A DNA stretch of 64,000 nucleotides from Lactuca virosa (GCA_928212115.1 CAKMRJ010005523.1:138112494-138176493), one strand, 5' to 3'; shown: positions 34,164 to 47,083, counted from the stretch's first letter. Made by a program: numbers and translations. The notes: generated by a model not told the origin, from the sequence alone.

Positions 34164-35059
34164 AACGCGAAATTTTTTGGATTGATCTTCTTTTCTCGGT
34201 GAAGCAGTGGTTGGTGATGACATAGAAGAGAGTCAATGGTTATTAAGGTTTTGGTACATCATATGGTTTGGTTTTGGGTGAAGATCGCAGTTGGTATGTT
34301 TTGAGGATCAGTTCTGAATGTTTCTATTAGTGTCTCCAGCCAGAGACTGGGGGCAGATTCATAATTGGATGCTCATCAGTTGTAGGGAAGGGTCTTCGAG
34401 AAGAATATGAGTGGCCATATTCGAGTGGGTTTTAAGTGAAATCTCGCGTTGGGAATCGCGAGTGTATCCGTGAAAGGTTTGTGCTCAGAAAGATGTGGAT
34501 CAAGGAATATGTATGTCAAAGACCTCAGATGGAGGGTTCCGGATTTAGTTTATGTGTTTGTGCTCTGGGATGGTTCTACATGTGTAAAGGTCAGGCAAGT
34601 GATGTGGTTTCAGTATTTTAGCAGCAACATGTCGGTTCCTCAGTTAAGGAAATCAGTACTTCTCTCGAAGGAGTATCTAATCCCTTCTGGTCAAGGGGAG
34701 GGTTTGCGGCAGCAACAGTTGGTCTGCAATTTGGTTTTCTAGTACGAATCGTAGGTGAGCAGGAGTCGAGTAGATAGTTCTATGGATAAGTGTTATGATT
34801 TTAGCATTGGTTTAGTACGGGCGGTCTGTCAGGGAATCAGACCAGTTCGAGACTTCAGGCTTCAGATAAGTAGATTACTTTTCTTCAAAGGATTGTGGAA
34901 TTGCCTTTTTCGAGTGGAAAATTTTGCTAGTTTCAGTTGTGTGACAACTGGAAAATTTTTGTACAAGCAAAGTTTGAAATGTATCTATGTATAAGTACAA
35001 CCACAACGTAACCTTGTTGCAATAAAACTGTGAAAGCCAAAAGGGCATTGGTTGTATAA
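34164..35059 (+). other. Gypsy-P sequence continued, no gene
   Basis: This continues the 7802-9452 sequence across the Athila-1 insertion. No coding motif is visible. TGTAAC at 34161 could be the start of the Gypsy-P LTR, because the LTR end at 37107 reads GTTACA, but a long non-coding internal region is equally possible. Confidence 0.5.

Positions 35060-35145
<86 letters not shown>
35060..35145. repeat. (TA)n microsatellite
   Basis: About 43 uninterrupted TA units lie inside Gypsy-P. Confidence 0.97.
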
Positions 35146-35147
<2 letters not shown>

Positions 35148-35239
35148 TGAAAATCATAGTCGTAACAAATACTTGAAAGTCGACAAGAAAGACCAAGAAT
35201 TATAAATATTTCCATTTGCATTTAAAGTATTTAAGACCT

Positions 35240-35520
35240 AGGACCCACCAACCTAGTAATTTCGGTTTGCTTAGGACCGAAATCACCCTTTAGTGAGTAG
35301 CACAAAACCAAAGTCCCATGTTAAAGACCACTAGGGCCGAAAACCCCTTTAATGGGTGATACCAAAACCAAAAACACCATGAGAGGATGATGTATGACCG
35401 AAATCACAAGCCTAGAACACACCTAGGCCGAAATCACCAAGACCAAAAACCACTAGGACTGAAATCACTTGGTCAAAGTCATACCTAGGATCGAAATCAC
35501 ATGTGGTTTCGGTCATACTA
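35240..35520. repeat. dispersed CCGAAATCAC repeats
   Basis: About ten short copies of (A/G)(A/C)CGAAATCAC or close variants, separated by 20-40 bp, are spread over 280 bp. Confidence 0.65.
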
Positions 35521-35934
35521 GGGAGTTTCAGTGAGTTTTCGGCTGGAAAGAAGATAAGGAAGTTGATTTTGTGATTTAGATGTTTCCTCCTTTCCAATGC
35601 AAAACTATACCCAACAAATATCAATGTTATTAACCAACAGATAACAAAGTAAACATCACCTCATCTTTTCCTTTTTATACACAACAGAAAACCACTCCAT
35701 ATCTCATTCTTCAACTTCTTTCATTTCCCTTCATCCATTCTCTCAAAGAACCAAGTCCAAGCTTCCAAGGATTAAAACCTTGTAGGAAGATTAGTTTTGA
35801 TGTTATAGACTTCGAGGACCTTGCATGCATGTAAAGTTTGCAACTTTACGTGGTATCTACACTAGGGGAGGTTGGATCTGAAGTTTGGGACCTTAGATCC
35901 CACTGAAAAGGGCTGAACATAAAAGGGACTGAAG

Positions 35935-36220
35935 GAACTCGTCGAGTCCCTTAGTTGACTCGACGAGTCGGGGTAGGGTTTGCCCGATTTTGAGTTTCTG
36001 AATGACTACAGTGAAGGATTAGGGTTTTGGTCTGAATGGGCTTTAGGTTTTCTGGACATTTGATGAACTCGAAGAGTCACTAAGGTGACTCGGCGAGTTG
36101 ACTCGGGATTCAGTGGAATGGACTCAGGAGGAACTCGACAAGTTACAAAGGTAACTCGGCGCGTTGACGAGTTATGCAGCTACCTCGACGAGTTGTTGGA
36201 TGCACTCGACGAGTTGAGGT
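35935..36220. repeat. ACTCGNCGAGT palindrome cluster (Gypsy-P LTR)
   Basis: There are four exact copies (centre T, A, G, A) and at least four near copies in about 285 bp. Confidence 0.9.
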
Positions 36221-36499
36221 CAACATGGACTGTTGACCTTGACTTCGACCAGGATTGACCAGGATTGACTTTGTGGGTATTTATAGTATTTGTGGGATTA
36301 TGACAAGTTAATCACATGTTGATTATAGGCAGTTGAGGATGAGTATTGCGTGGGATATATCTTATTTAGGCTTGGCAGTTCAGCATTCGAGAGGTGAGTC
36401 TTCTCACCATACCAATGGGTCTAAGGCACCAAGGCCGACCCATTTTATGATATGTGGATTGTTGATTAATTATGCGATATGTTAGCATGGCATTTGCAT

Positions 36500-36765
36500 G
36501 AAAGATCCCGGGGGGTTCCCGTGGCAGTAGTCTGAGACCACGTGGGGGTTCCCGTGGCATTTGGTATATGACCTTGGAGGGTTTCCATGGCATCCTAGTA
36601 TATTTGTATGTGTAGTTTGTATGATGTTTTGCTTGGTAGTGAAGACCATGTGGGGGTTCCCATGGCATGAAAACCATGTGGGGGTTCCCATGGTAGGTAG
36701 TTAAGACCACGTGGGGGTTCCAGTGGCCCTAGGTGTAAGACCCTAGAGGGTTTCCATGGCTTCCT
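36500..36765. repeat. GACCACGTGGGGGTTCCCGTGGCA tandem array
   Basis: About seven imperfect copies of a GTGGGGGTTCCCRTGGCA-type unit with variable spacers lie in the LTR just after the GGCACCAAGGCC box. Confidence 0.85.
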
Positions 36766-36858
36766 TATATGTTGTATGCATGGCTTATCTGATATATGTA
36801 GCTTATATAGCTAATATGATACGTGATATATGGATTGTGTGTGGGGTATGATATGGGG

Positions 36859-36901
36859 GGACTCACTAAGCATTAGCTTACAGTTTGTGGATTTTTTTCA
36901 G
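36859..36901 (+). promoter_or_regulatory. candidate 3' splice site in Gypsy-P LTR
   Basis: GGACTCACTAAGC, GCTTAC and a T-rich tract end in TTTCAG/GTACATC. The same box lies at the same LTR position in Tekay-1 and Tekay-2. Confidence 0.5.
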
Positions 36902-37107
36902 GTACATCTGAGCCCAAGGGAAAGGGCAAGGTTTGATGGCGTGGCGTGCACTCTCTCTCAGGTGTTTATGGGACACTATGATGTTTTGGAATAAAATTGT
37001 TATTGTTACTAAATTAAAAACAATTGTATTTGGGGCTTTCATGGTTTGTGGAAAATATTTGATTTATTAAAAATGAAAATTTTCTTTTGAAAAATTGGGT
37101 TGTTACA

Positions 37108-38153
37108 TTATTCAGAAAATTTAGTTGGTATCCCCCAACAGCTTTGACTGCAACTGTATCCTTTTGCAATATTGGGCACATATCAGTTGGGTGCCTAGTT
37201 TTGCAACAGATCCCGCAAGATTTGACTTTTGACTCGATACCTTTTTCTTTTGTTAGTAGGAGGACAACCTTAGTCAATTCCGAAATTTAAGATTTCAGGT
37301 AGGCATTACTTATTTCTTTGACCCCTCTTGGCTGGTCCAGATACCACTCTTCTTCAGTTGTCGAGTGTTTTGATTCATTAGCCATCTTCTCGATTAATGT
37401 CCGGATCTCCATTTGTCTCATATCTGAAAGTGACCCTCTGCCTGATGCATTTATAAGTCTCATTTCCATGGGCACTAAGCCTTCGCCGAAACATTGGTAT
37501 AACTGGTAATCGCTAATTCCATGTTGTGGGCATCAGACCAACAACTTCTTGAACCGCTCCCAATAAATGTGGAGAACTTCTCTTTTCCCTTGCTTTATAC
37601 CTAGAATTTCTCTGCGCAAATTTGAAACTTTCGCCTCGGGAAAATATTTCTCTAGAAAAATTTTGGCGAGCTTGTTCCAACTTGTTATCAAATCAGACTG
37701 GGGGTCATATAACCACTCATTTGCTGCATCTTGAACCTAAAAGGGGAATGCCCTTAGTTTTATCTGGTCTTCAGTAACTACTACATGAGGCTTCATTCCA
37801 GAACAGACGACATGGATTTCCTTGAGAAATTTGTGATGATCTTCATTCTCAAGGCCTCGGAACGGGGGCAAAAGATGGATTAAACCAGATTTAAGCTCAA
37901 AGTTTTAAGCTTCTGGAAAACTGATACATAGAGGTTGCTGGGTAACCTCTTGTGTCGCCCACTCGCGAAGAGTCTTTTCAGCATTGTCTCTGTCTTCACT
38001 CATAATAATTTCTGTTTCAAGTTCTGATTGGGTTTCAAAAGAGTCTTTGGATTCGGATTTAACGAAAGAGGGTGAGGAATATGTTTTATAAGGGCTGTTT
38101 TGAGGAGAAGATGGGGGTACTTTCGGTAAAAATGGATTTGGTTCGTTCCACAA
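37108..38153 (-). pseudogene. Athila-2 gag (truncated, decayed)
   Basis: This is a minus-strand Gag remnant. The N-terminal piece (about 37905-38153) starts MWNEPNPFLPKVPPSSP. Later pieces in other frames include MRLINASGRGSLSD, LDQPRGVKEI and a zinc knuckle with altered residues (CGICCKTRHPTDMC). At least three frame changes and many stops are present. It ends abruptly at 37107/37108 against the Gypsy-P LTR. Its Gag layout is like that of Athila-1, but the sequence is far more diverged, so the two are separate families. Confidence 0.75.
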
Positions 38154-38340
38154 GGGAGTGCCTTGTGGGGTGATGGTTTCTGGAGGTATAGAAGATGAGG
38201 AACAAAAGAGACCTGCTGATCATTTCTTTCTTGCTGCTTCTTTCTTCAGTTTCCTTGCAGTTCGCACGATTTCTGGATCAAAAACTAAAGTTGTACCTGA
38301 ACGAAAATTTATTGGCATAAAGTTATTAGAAAGCACCGTG

Positions 38341-38358
38341 TCCCCAACAACGGCGCCA
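38341..38358 (-). other. Athila-2 primer-binding site (tRNA-Asp)
   Basis: The minus strand reads TGGCGCCGTTGTTGGGGA, one or two changes from the Athila-1 site, three nucleotides after the LTR. Confidence 0.85.
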
Positions 38359-38361
38359 ATT

Positions 38362-39838
38362 TGTTAACACGCTGTCGCGTGCGTATAAAACAAATAAATT
38401 ATCACTGTTGGTTGCACTAAAAATATAGCACAGGGAAGCATGGTCGAATCCTCAGGGACATAGCCTAACGATCAATGCTTTTTTTCATCAGGCACAATCT
38501 AGTCAAGAAATAGAAATAAAAAAATGGGGATTTTAAATTTAACTAAAAACTAAAAATGCAGGGATATTAAACTAAAAGAAAATCAATAATAAAAACGATT
38601 TCAGTTCTGCTGCGACTTTCCTAACCATGCAACTGGCCCAAATCTGATTATTAGAGATGCGTTCTATCTAAGCTGGTACTGAGAGAAACTAACAAGCTCT
38701 AGTATAATTTCTTTTACCTAAACTAATTAATCAAAACAAGCTCTTCATTTAACCCTAACTTTTTACTCTTCAATTAAATGAGCTCTTAATTAAATTAGAA
38801 AAATTACATTAAGTTCTGTGTAAAATTCACAGCAATACTCAATACTTCTCACAAGCTCGGAAGCGTAAAGTATGATTTTTCAGTTTATAATAAAGTCAAA
38901 TCCGAAACACAGAACCAATTTATTAATTGTTACTTATTACCAAATGACAAGAACAATTACATATTCTATTGACCAATTAACAAGAATGATTAAACCCTAA
39001 GTAGGTGATCAGACTAACAAGAATTTAAAAATCAAACATTCATTAAGCTCAAAACTAAAAAATCTAGATAGAAACACAAAACAAAAATCAGATCTAAAAA
39101 CTAATCACATGAAAAATACTAGTCTAATGCAGAACTGAAAACTAGGGTTTAGCCAGACATGGCTAAAAACAAAATCAAACTACTAGAATTAAACATTAAA
39201 TAGCTAATCTTACTAATCTAATTAAAGGAGACGATCAAAAGTCTTTGGATCTTCAGAAATTACTGAAATCAGAGAAGAAACACCTCAAAAATCGTCTTTT
39301 TCGTAGTCTGGAGTTTCAGAAGTCGACTAGGGTACCAAATCCCATTTACTGGAATGTTATATGGGTCTATTTATGCGTCCAACAGCAAAACATGGCGAGC
39401 ATGTGATCGCATGTTTTCTTCTAGTTTTCAAGAACATTTTGAATCTCGTCAATCGGAGTTTCGGTTCATGAGATATGGTCAAAATACTGACAGGGGGTCA
39501 AAGCTGCCAACAACATCCTTTAACTTCAGATTGTAGAATCTATCTTTGTGTCATCAATTTGATCGAATTTTTCTTGACTAAAACATCTTCCAAGCATTCC
39601 TCATAATCCTTCATAAGTTCCAAGCTCCATTTTAAGCTCCAAACGTGCATCCAACTGCTCCCAAAGCACTGCTCCACTCGAACTATCTGAAATTGACATA
39701 AAAACATGAGCTGTATGAGAATTCTAATAGAATACATGAGCTGAACATTATTTAAACAAATGGCATGCAAATGTACAAAATATGATGCTAAATGATAATG
39801 AAAACTACCCTAAAAGATGCATAAAATGACATCTAACA
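38362..39838 (-). mobile_element. Athila-2 5' LTR
   Basis: It starts TGTTAACACG after the primer site and ends ATCTAACA, giving short inverted ends TGTTA/TAACA and about 1,477 bp. The right edge is chosen only from that pairing, because the second LTR and the target duplication are not visible. Confidence 0.7.
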
Positions 39839-40731
39839 TATAAGAAAATGGATAGAGTTGGAGGTTGGAGTATGTCAAGATAAAAGGCAAAACCTTTACG
39901 AGATAGAGATGTTGTAGTCTTGCAGACCAACTCACTTCAATAGTTTATCAATGTGCTTAATTGAGATCGAGAAGTTCGATGTGGTGTTTGTCGTTGAGAA
40001 ACAGAGAAAAACATGCCATATCTAACAAAATAACAAATAGAGATTCAGGGTTTGAGAGTGTCGATCTTACTTTCTGTACTTAATAAATAGTCAATAAACA
40101 GAAATAAATATCATCATGTTGTTTCTTGGGTAGGGTCGGGTCAGTTTCATTCTTAATGGGTCGGTTCGGTTTTTAGGTCAGTTTTTATAGTACTCAAACC
40201 GAAATCGATTTTCAGAACCTGAAACCGACGATTTCTGTTTGGTTTCAGTTTTCCAATTTCGGTTTCATTGGTTTTTTCGGTTTCTCGGTTTTCTGGTTCG
40301 GTTTTGCTAACCCCTGGTAAGATATATATGTTTCCCAAAGAATTTGGTAAGATATGTGTTGGCTTTAATTTTGCCAAAACTAGTCTTTACCATGTGATTG
40401 CTTTTTGTCAAAGTCTTTGTCATGTGGTCATATTTAAGAGGGGGGGGGGGGGGGGGGGTGTTAGGTGGTTGAGTTGTGCATTTACCCAATTGCTGTTAAG
40501 GGATCTACTTTTATTTGGGATAATGTTAAGGTGCCACATTTTAAATTTTCCAAAAAAAAAAATGTTTGAGGGTATCTTCTATATATTACTTTTGGTACGT
40601 TAGGTATATATAGATGTGTTTTTATTAATGTTCTACAAAGCTTGTTATGTCTTCAAAACTTATAGTTGACGTCACACTTTAACAAAATGACGTCTTAAAT
40701 CATATGTGTATACAAAAAATATATAATAGTA

Positions 40732-40785
<54 letters not shown>

Positions 40786-42041
40786 GTTAGTTATATACAA
40801 ATTTGTTGTTTTAAATCGCTTCTAAACGTTATTTAAAAGAACTATAAAAAATCCTTATAAAAAAATTGATTTTCGATGATACTGTGGACCTTAATTAATT
40901 ATTTGGACTGCTTTCATATTAACGTCGTGTTATATGGTTGATAGTTGATGTGGCTTTAATGCAAGTAATTAGATGGACGGCACTAATTGTATTGTTGAAC
41001 TCTTGTTGATGTTTGATTGTTTTTATACCCTGCTTTGCCAATGTGATTGGTTTTATACCCTGCTTTTGGCCATGTGTAATTATTTTTTGTTAGCTAATTG
41101 CTAGTCTTTTAATAAAGGTTTGTTGTTAAAAGAAAATTATTGCCTAAAATAAATAAAATGTACTTTTCTCACAAAATAAATTATTATTTGTGTTGTAATA
41201 GCTAGAATGTCTTATAAAATTTGGATTACATTCCATAGAGTAAATATAAAAAGATATTGAAATATCAACCATATTATTATTCCACCAATATTTTAATTGT
41301 CATCGTACAATGAGTGAGATGGCAAAAAAATATTGAAATATTGATATTCCTTCCAAGGAAAAAAAAGAAAAATCACAAACAGTAAACATTTTTTAGATGT
41401 AAGCCTCCTTTTGACAAAAATTTAAGAAGTTAAACAATAAATGAAGACATTGCCGCCAGACAGCGTTGGCCACATCACAATTAGAAAAGCTAGTGGACCA
41501 CAAAATTGTTGATCGTTTGATCATGTGGTATACCCATCAAACCAATATCGTGTGAAACGTTATTTCTATTTTATCTGGTCACGACATCACTCTATATTTA
41601 CGAGACGTATGTGTATGTAATAGAGGAAGAAAAGAATGGTATGTACAATAAAGTAACGAAGTTTTAAATTTATAGGTAAAATCTGTAAAAAAAAATAATT
41701 AAATATTATTTTCTTATACATTTTTAACCTTTATATACGGTTAGTCGTCAAAGGTCTTGTCAAATGTCAAATTCCATCCCCATATCACATGCATGCGCAT
41801 GGCACCACGGCACAACCATGATGACCAGCTGGGTGGCCACGCAACCCATTCCTAAAAGGAATACCGAAAGACCTTAGAACTCATTTGGTATATATGTTAT
41901 CAAATGCTTCTACATAAATCCTAGAGAATAACCTTGATACAACATCAAAGTTTGCTTCTTAATAGTTGCCGTTTCTATGGTTTTTCTTTTATTCTCATCA
42001 TAATCCATACTAACATACTAAGTTTTTCGTCAAAGTTTATT
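39839..42041. other. AT-rich intergenic DNA
   Basis: No gene recognised. Contents: a stretch rich in TCGGTTTCGGTTT-like repeats (about 40130-40310), a G run of 19 at 40440-40458, a (TA)n run at 40734-40782, and ordinary AT-rich sequence. There are no obvious LTR ends. Confidence 0.65.
40734..40782. repeat. (TA)n microsatellite
   Basis: About 24 TA units in intergenic DNA. Confidence 0.97.
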
Positions 42042-42049
42042 CTTGGAAT

Positions 42050-42366
42050 CAGTGGCGGACGCATGAATTTTTGCTGTAGTTGCACCTTAGACTACATATT
42101 TTTTTAGTGGGTGTATCTTAATAAGAAAAAAAATTACACTACAACGAAAAATTGAGTGGTGGCCAGTAACGGTTTTACTATAATGCCCGTAGTGACACTG
42201 ATAACCCTAGTTTTTTGGACGTAGTGAAATTCTTTTTGAATTTTTTGAATTTTTTTTCTACAATGATGATACTACTAAAATTTTTCGTGAAATCCTTATT
42301 ATGAAATTATGCGTCCACCCCAGATGGTGGTCCGGGACCCCCGGAAAACACCTAAATTCGCCACTG
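42050..42366. mobile_element. hAT-like MITE
   Basis: A 317-bp element has ends CAGTGGCGGA and, in complement, CAGTGGCGAA. It is flanked by 8-bp sequences CTTGGAAT (42042-42049) and CTTGTAAT (42367-42374), matching at seven of eight positions. An 8-bp duplication fits hAT elements. No coding sequence is present. It lies about 330 bp from the stop codon of the hydrolase gene. Confidence 0.65.
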
Positions 42367-42695
42367 CTTGTAATCAAACCGGAGATAATCTTTTTTTTTT
42401 TTGGAATGAAACCGGAGATAATCTTAACATCAGAAAAGTGCAATTGGGTGAATACATTCATTTTATTAATTTGATGTATCGATTTTTATATTTTACTCTT
42501 TTTTTATTTGTCATGTAACTCTTTTATATAATTCTCATGTAACTATTTTGCCATATGTTGTCTTGAATATATATAGGTAATGATTTTCTATTGACATTTG
42601 AAATTACATATTATAGCTTAAAAATAAAACTTAATATCATATGACCATTATGTGACTTCAAATTTTAAAATTATTTCAAACATTGCCAATAAAAT

Positions 42696-43926
42696 TTAAA
42701 CACAACTTGCAAGAAAACGTTTGAGATGTCGATTGTATGCGAGGGGTTGCTCTAACGGTAAAAGATGACCAGCAGACTTTATGTACTCTATAGTCGTTTC
42801 AGCGCCCAATCGCCTATACATATGAACACATACTTATCATATTAAATTATAAATAAGAAAAAACGCCAACATATGAAATTAGGTATCTTACGCTTTCATG
42901 GCTTTCGCAAGCTCATCACTGAAGATCTTGTCCTCCTCACCGCACAACATATGTATCCTCTGCAATTAAGACAATGTAATCGACTCCATTTTTATTCTCA
43001 AACATAAACATAAGAACAAGGACGTTAAATAAATATAACCAATCTAATTAATTAATTAACAACCTGAGAGTATTTAGCAACCGTGTTCGCATCATTGTCG
43101 GGGACGACCAATGCTGCCAGGAGTTCGCCTCTCTCTTTTCTGTTGTTGAACATTGTCTGCATGCGAGTGTAAGCAATTGAAGTAAGATCCAGAATGATAG
43201 GAACTCGGAATGTAAACCCAGTTTCGGCGTTAAAGTTGGTGTGCATGCCCATATAAAAAAAAGAAAGAGAAAAATTAAAATTACCTCAAAAATGCCACGA
43301 TAAATGAAATCTGGAAGCCATGGCATTTTATGAGCACCAGCAGTAAGCATCCTTATCAAACCCTCCATTGTTTCCGGCAACAGAAGGTCTGCCCAAGAGG
43401 ATACACCACATCGCTTGCATGACTCATGGCTAAGTGACTCCGTTAACTCTATAGCGGTAGAAGACACCACCATAGAATGCACCAGATTTGGGTACAACTT
43501 AGCCATTTCAAAACCAACAAAACCTCCATAGCTTAACCCCACTAATGTCACTTTCTCCACGCTAAGGATCTTCATCCCTTTGGCCAAAAACTCGGCCTGA
43601 AAGCTAGCAGACCTCTCATTTCTGTTGGTGGTTGAGCCACCGAAGAACAGGAGGTCCGGGACGTAGACGGAGTACGTTCTCGTTAGGGCTAAAACTTGTG
43701 GAAACCACAGGAAGATACCATCCATCGCGAAACAATGCACAAGGAGTACAGCAGGTTTCTTGGGTGGTATGTATTGGGGTATTTCATCAAGTTCGACGAT
43801 AGTTTCTTGTGGAATCCATATGTTCATGATGGTACCAGGCTCTATTTCTAGGATTTTTGGTGTTAGTCCTGCAAGCTGCATGAGTCCATGAAGTAAACGA
43901 GTTAACCCTGTAAACAACAACCCCAT
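42696..43926 (-). CDS. alpha/beta hydrolase, four exons
   Basis: This is an intact plant alpha/beta-hydrolase gene on the minus strand. Exons are 43926-43285, 43156-43064, 42959-42892 and 42813-42696, all with GT-AG introns, giving 306 residues from ATG to TAA. The start MGLLFTGLTRLLHGL fits the N-terminus of plant homologues. An upstream in-frame Met would encode a Tyr/Ile repeat from the TA microsatellite and is unlikely. The nucleophile elbow is GLSYGG with Ser132. Asp255 in CGEEDKIF and His284 in SAGHLLPLEQP complete the triad. DLLFFGGST (residues 91-99) is a lineage signature. The oxyanion-side motif reads VHCF where HG is usual. Substrate unknown; esterase/lipase-type activity is inferred. 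It is the only intact host gene seen. Confidence 0.9.
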
Positions 43927-43965
43927 CTTCAATGGAGAAATCTTGATGGTATACAAATGGAGTGG

Positions 43966-43971
<6 letters not shown>

Positions 43972-44026
<55 letters not shown>
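43972..44026. repeat. (TA)n microsatellite upstream of the hydrolase
   Basis: About 27 TA units lie 45 bp upstream of the hydrolase ATG, probably within its 5' UTR or core promoter. Confidence 0.97.
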
Positions 44027-44029
<3 letters not shown>

Positions 44030-44061
44030 GCAGCAAACCCGTGCGATGCAGCGGTCGACAA

Positions 44062-47000
44062 ATAGCTTCATTCTTGAGCTTAATTAACTTTTTTCCGAAC
44101 GACAAATAGTTTGCTTTCGACCTATTTTGAGAGGTCTCGGCCGCTCTTTTTTTGTACCGGTTTTTTTGATCCATTCTTTTTTTCCGACTCGTCTTTTTTT
44201 TCAATTTGTTTTTGTTCTAGACCAATTTGGTCTATGGTCTTTTCCGTTTGTTTTTTTGTTCAAATTCAAGTTTTTGTTCGATTTCAGTTATTTCATTTCA
44301 GTTCGACTTTCATAGATTTTGATATTCGTATAAATTAGACTAAAACTTTATCAACGTAGATATAGAAATTTATATAACATTATTTGTTATATTGCAAAAA
44401 AAAAAATCTATAGTTCTACGTTTAGTTTTGTATATTGTGTTACTTATCATTATTATTCTATAAACCGTCTAAATATATGTCATACCATCTAAATATTAAG
44501 TAATTATAACATAAATAATAAGATATAATAATTTTGTAACATAAGAAAAAAGTTTTGATATATACTTTCATTTCAGGAAATAGATTGTTTTCGATAATTA
44601 AGATTTAGGAGGAAGGGAGAGGGATTGAACAAATATAATAATGTGGTTTTGTTTTTAAAGAATATAAATATATTGTTATTTTTAGATTAAAAATAAAAAT
44701 TCATTCATATTTTTGATGCAAATATGAATTTATATCATGCATGAATAAATGTTTATTTACTTTTTGTACCAACTTAACTTATAATTTTCCATAGCTTTTA
44801 GAGTAGATTTAAGTGAATGATGATAGTGTATTCTATTTTTTCTTTCAATGTGTATGAGTCATGTTGGATACTCTATGCACTAACCTCTCCTCTCTCTACC
44901 TCATCTTTCATAATCTTTTGTATCTTTTTTTAATAAATTACTTCTCCTCTTTATTTTATATTATAACTTTTTTTTTATAATTATAAGTTTTTAGTTATAT
45001 CATTAATAGAGTTGCTTCGTACTTTATAAAATCATCTATTCAAATAGTAAACAATTGAGAGTATATAATAAAACAATTTATATACAAAAAAAAGCATATT
45101 ATAAGTAATTTATTTTTCACTTTTTGTTACATAATTTGTTTCAATATTTTATTTCATTTTCATTTTATCGTCTTAAAAATATAATAAATATAATGATTAT
45201 ATACGTTTAAAAAACAAAAACTACTTGAATAATACAAACAAATTCATGTCATGCTTATATATAATTTTTACACGAACTTAACTCATAATTATCCATAATT
45301 TTGCTTTTTGAGTAGATACAAGTGAATGATGACAACCTATTTTATTTTTTGTTTTTTCAATGTGTATAAGTGATATTGGAAACCATATCCACCAACCCTT
45401 CATCTCCATACCTCATCTTTTAGATCTATTTTTACTTAATTACATCTCCTCTTTATTTTATATTATAAATTCCCTTTTTATTTGTTTCTAATTATAAGTT
45501 TTAGTTATATCTTTAATAGAGTTACTTGGTACTTTTTAAAATAATACACAATCGAATGTATATAATCAAACAATTTATGTACAAAAAGAAAGCATATTGT
45601 TATAATTTATTTTTTTCTTAAATATGACATAACTGGCTTCAATATTATAATTATTATATACGTTTAAAAAACAAAAAGTACATGAATAATACACATAAAT
45701 TCATTCGTAAAGATAACCATATTAGGAATATAACTTGTTTCAATATCTCGTTTCCAAATAGCTTAATAAAATGTTAAGCTTTTCCATATATATATTTAAA
45801 TCACAAAAAAAAAAAACATGGCTATTTATTTAGCAAGATTTATGTTATCTTTTAAGTTTTTTTTATTTAACCCAGATGAGTTTTTTTTATCACAACCTGA
45901 TGTGAAGATATTTTTAACCACATATTTGCTTTTTAGAACAAGTATAAGAACAAAAAGAAAATTAGCTTTCATTCCCTTCTTCATATATACAAAAAATACA
46001 CACCACAATATTTGTTTCCTTCCAAAAAAACACATTAAGAATACAAAACTATAAAAACGCTATTGGCGGCACTATAAACATTTCCAGATTTGTAAAATAA
46101 AATATACACTTAATGAGCTATTCTAAGTCAAAATAAACATTTCAAAATCAAAATCTTCAAAACAAAGAGTACACATATGATACACATCATAAGTTTGTGT
46201 GACCTGGACCTGAAAAACAAAAACAAAAAACAGTAAGATCTCAAATATCAAACATACAAACACACATATTTAAAATATGTAAACACATGAATTTGTAAAA
46301 TAGAAACATAAATCTGTATGTACTCACGTTATATGGCTACAATGTGAAACTTCTGGAGGGAAGAAAATGGTGACAGAGGCTTGAAGACATGGCAAATTTC
46401 CCTCTTCAATAGATGATGTATATTGCTAACCTTCATTTGAAGATCCATATCTAAAAAACTATATACTTATCCACATATCTTTTACATACACTAACACAGA
46501 TCTATAGCACTCGACATAAATCTAAAACTTACACATTAACAAATCCAAAAGAACGATGGTGTGAAAAACACTTCTCGTTGAATGGTTGTAGGCAGCCATA
46601 GAGAGAGGGAGATAAACAGTGGTGAAGATAAAATACGGCTAATAGTAAAGATATGGGGTTTCAGGAGGTAGAGACAGTTGTTTATGGTGGTAGACCAGAA
46701 AAGACAGAAGGTGATAAAAAGAGTGAGTGGTGGTCGTTTGGAATTCTCGATCTTGGATGTCGGTTAGAAAGATGAATTGGTGGTGACTGGTTTTTCTACA
46801 GAGAAAAATGGAGTTTGAACTGGCGGGTGGGTTTTGTTAAAGAGAGAAAGAGGAGGCCATCAAACTTGAAATGGGGTTAGGGTTTTCTATAATAGTGGGT
46901 TTTTATATGTAGGTTTTCAAAACAATACTTGATTTTGATTGGTTTATTTTAATTCACATGGATCACCAACTTTTAATCCATACCATTCAAAAAATATCAA

Positions 47001-47083
47001 ATGGCCAAAATTCCACCTCCTTGTTTTTTAGATATTAGTCTTAAAATTTGGTAGACCCCATAAAATGTATGCATTATAAAGTA

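Larger units (their letters stand above)
35146..37107 (+). mobile_element. Gypsy-P LTR (at least its 3' part)
   Basis: This segment is related in sequence and order to the Tekay-2 LTR. Both have ACTCGNCGAGT palindromes, then GAGGTGAGT, CTAAGGCACCAAGGCC, a short tandem array, CACTAAGC, and CAGGTACATC near the end. It closes with GGGTTGTTACA at 37107. The left boundary is not defined. It sits against Athila-2 gag at 37108, so Gypsy-P inserted into that gene. Confidence 0.7.

Noticed and set aside
38158..38367. Plus-strand frame near the Athila-2 primer site
   Set aside because: It overlaps the primer site and the minus-strand leader; the element reads on the other strand.
42136..42231. CACTAC...GTAGTG ends suggesting a small CACTA element
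   Set aside because: The ends are inside the hAT-like MITE, the inner TIR match is weak, and no 3-bp duplication is seen.
46330..46920. Minus-strand TATAAAAACCC with CT-rich leader as a host gene
   Set aside because: Only frames under about 40 codons follow; no domain or convincing exon chain could be built.
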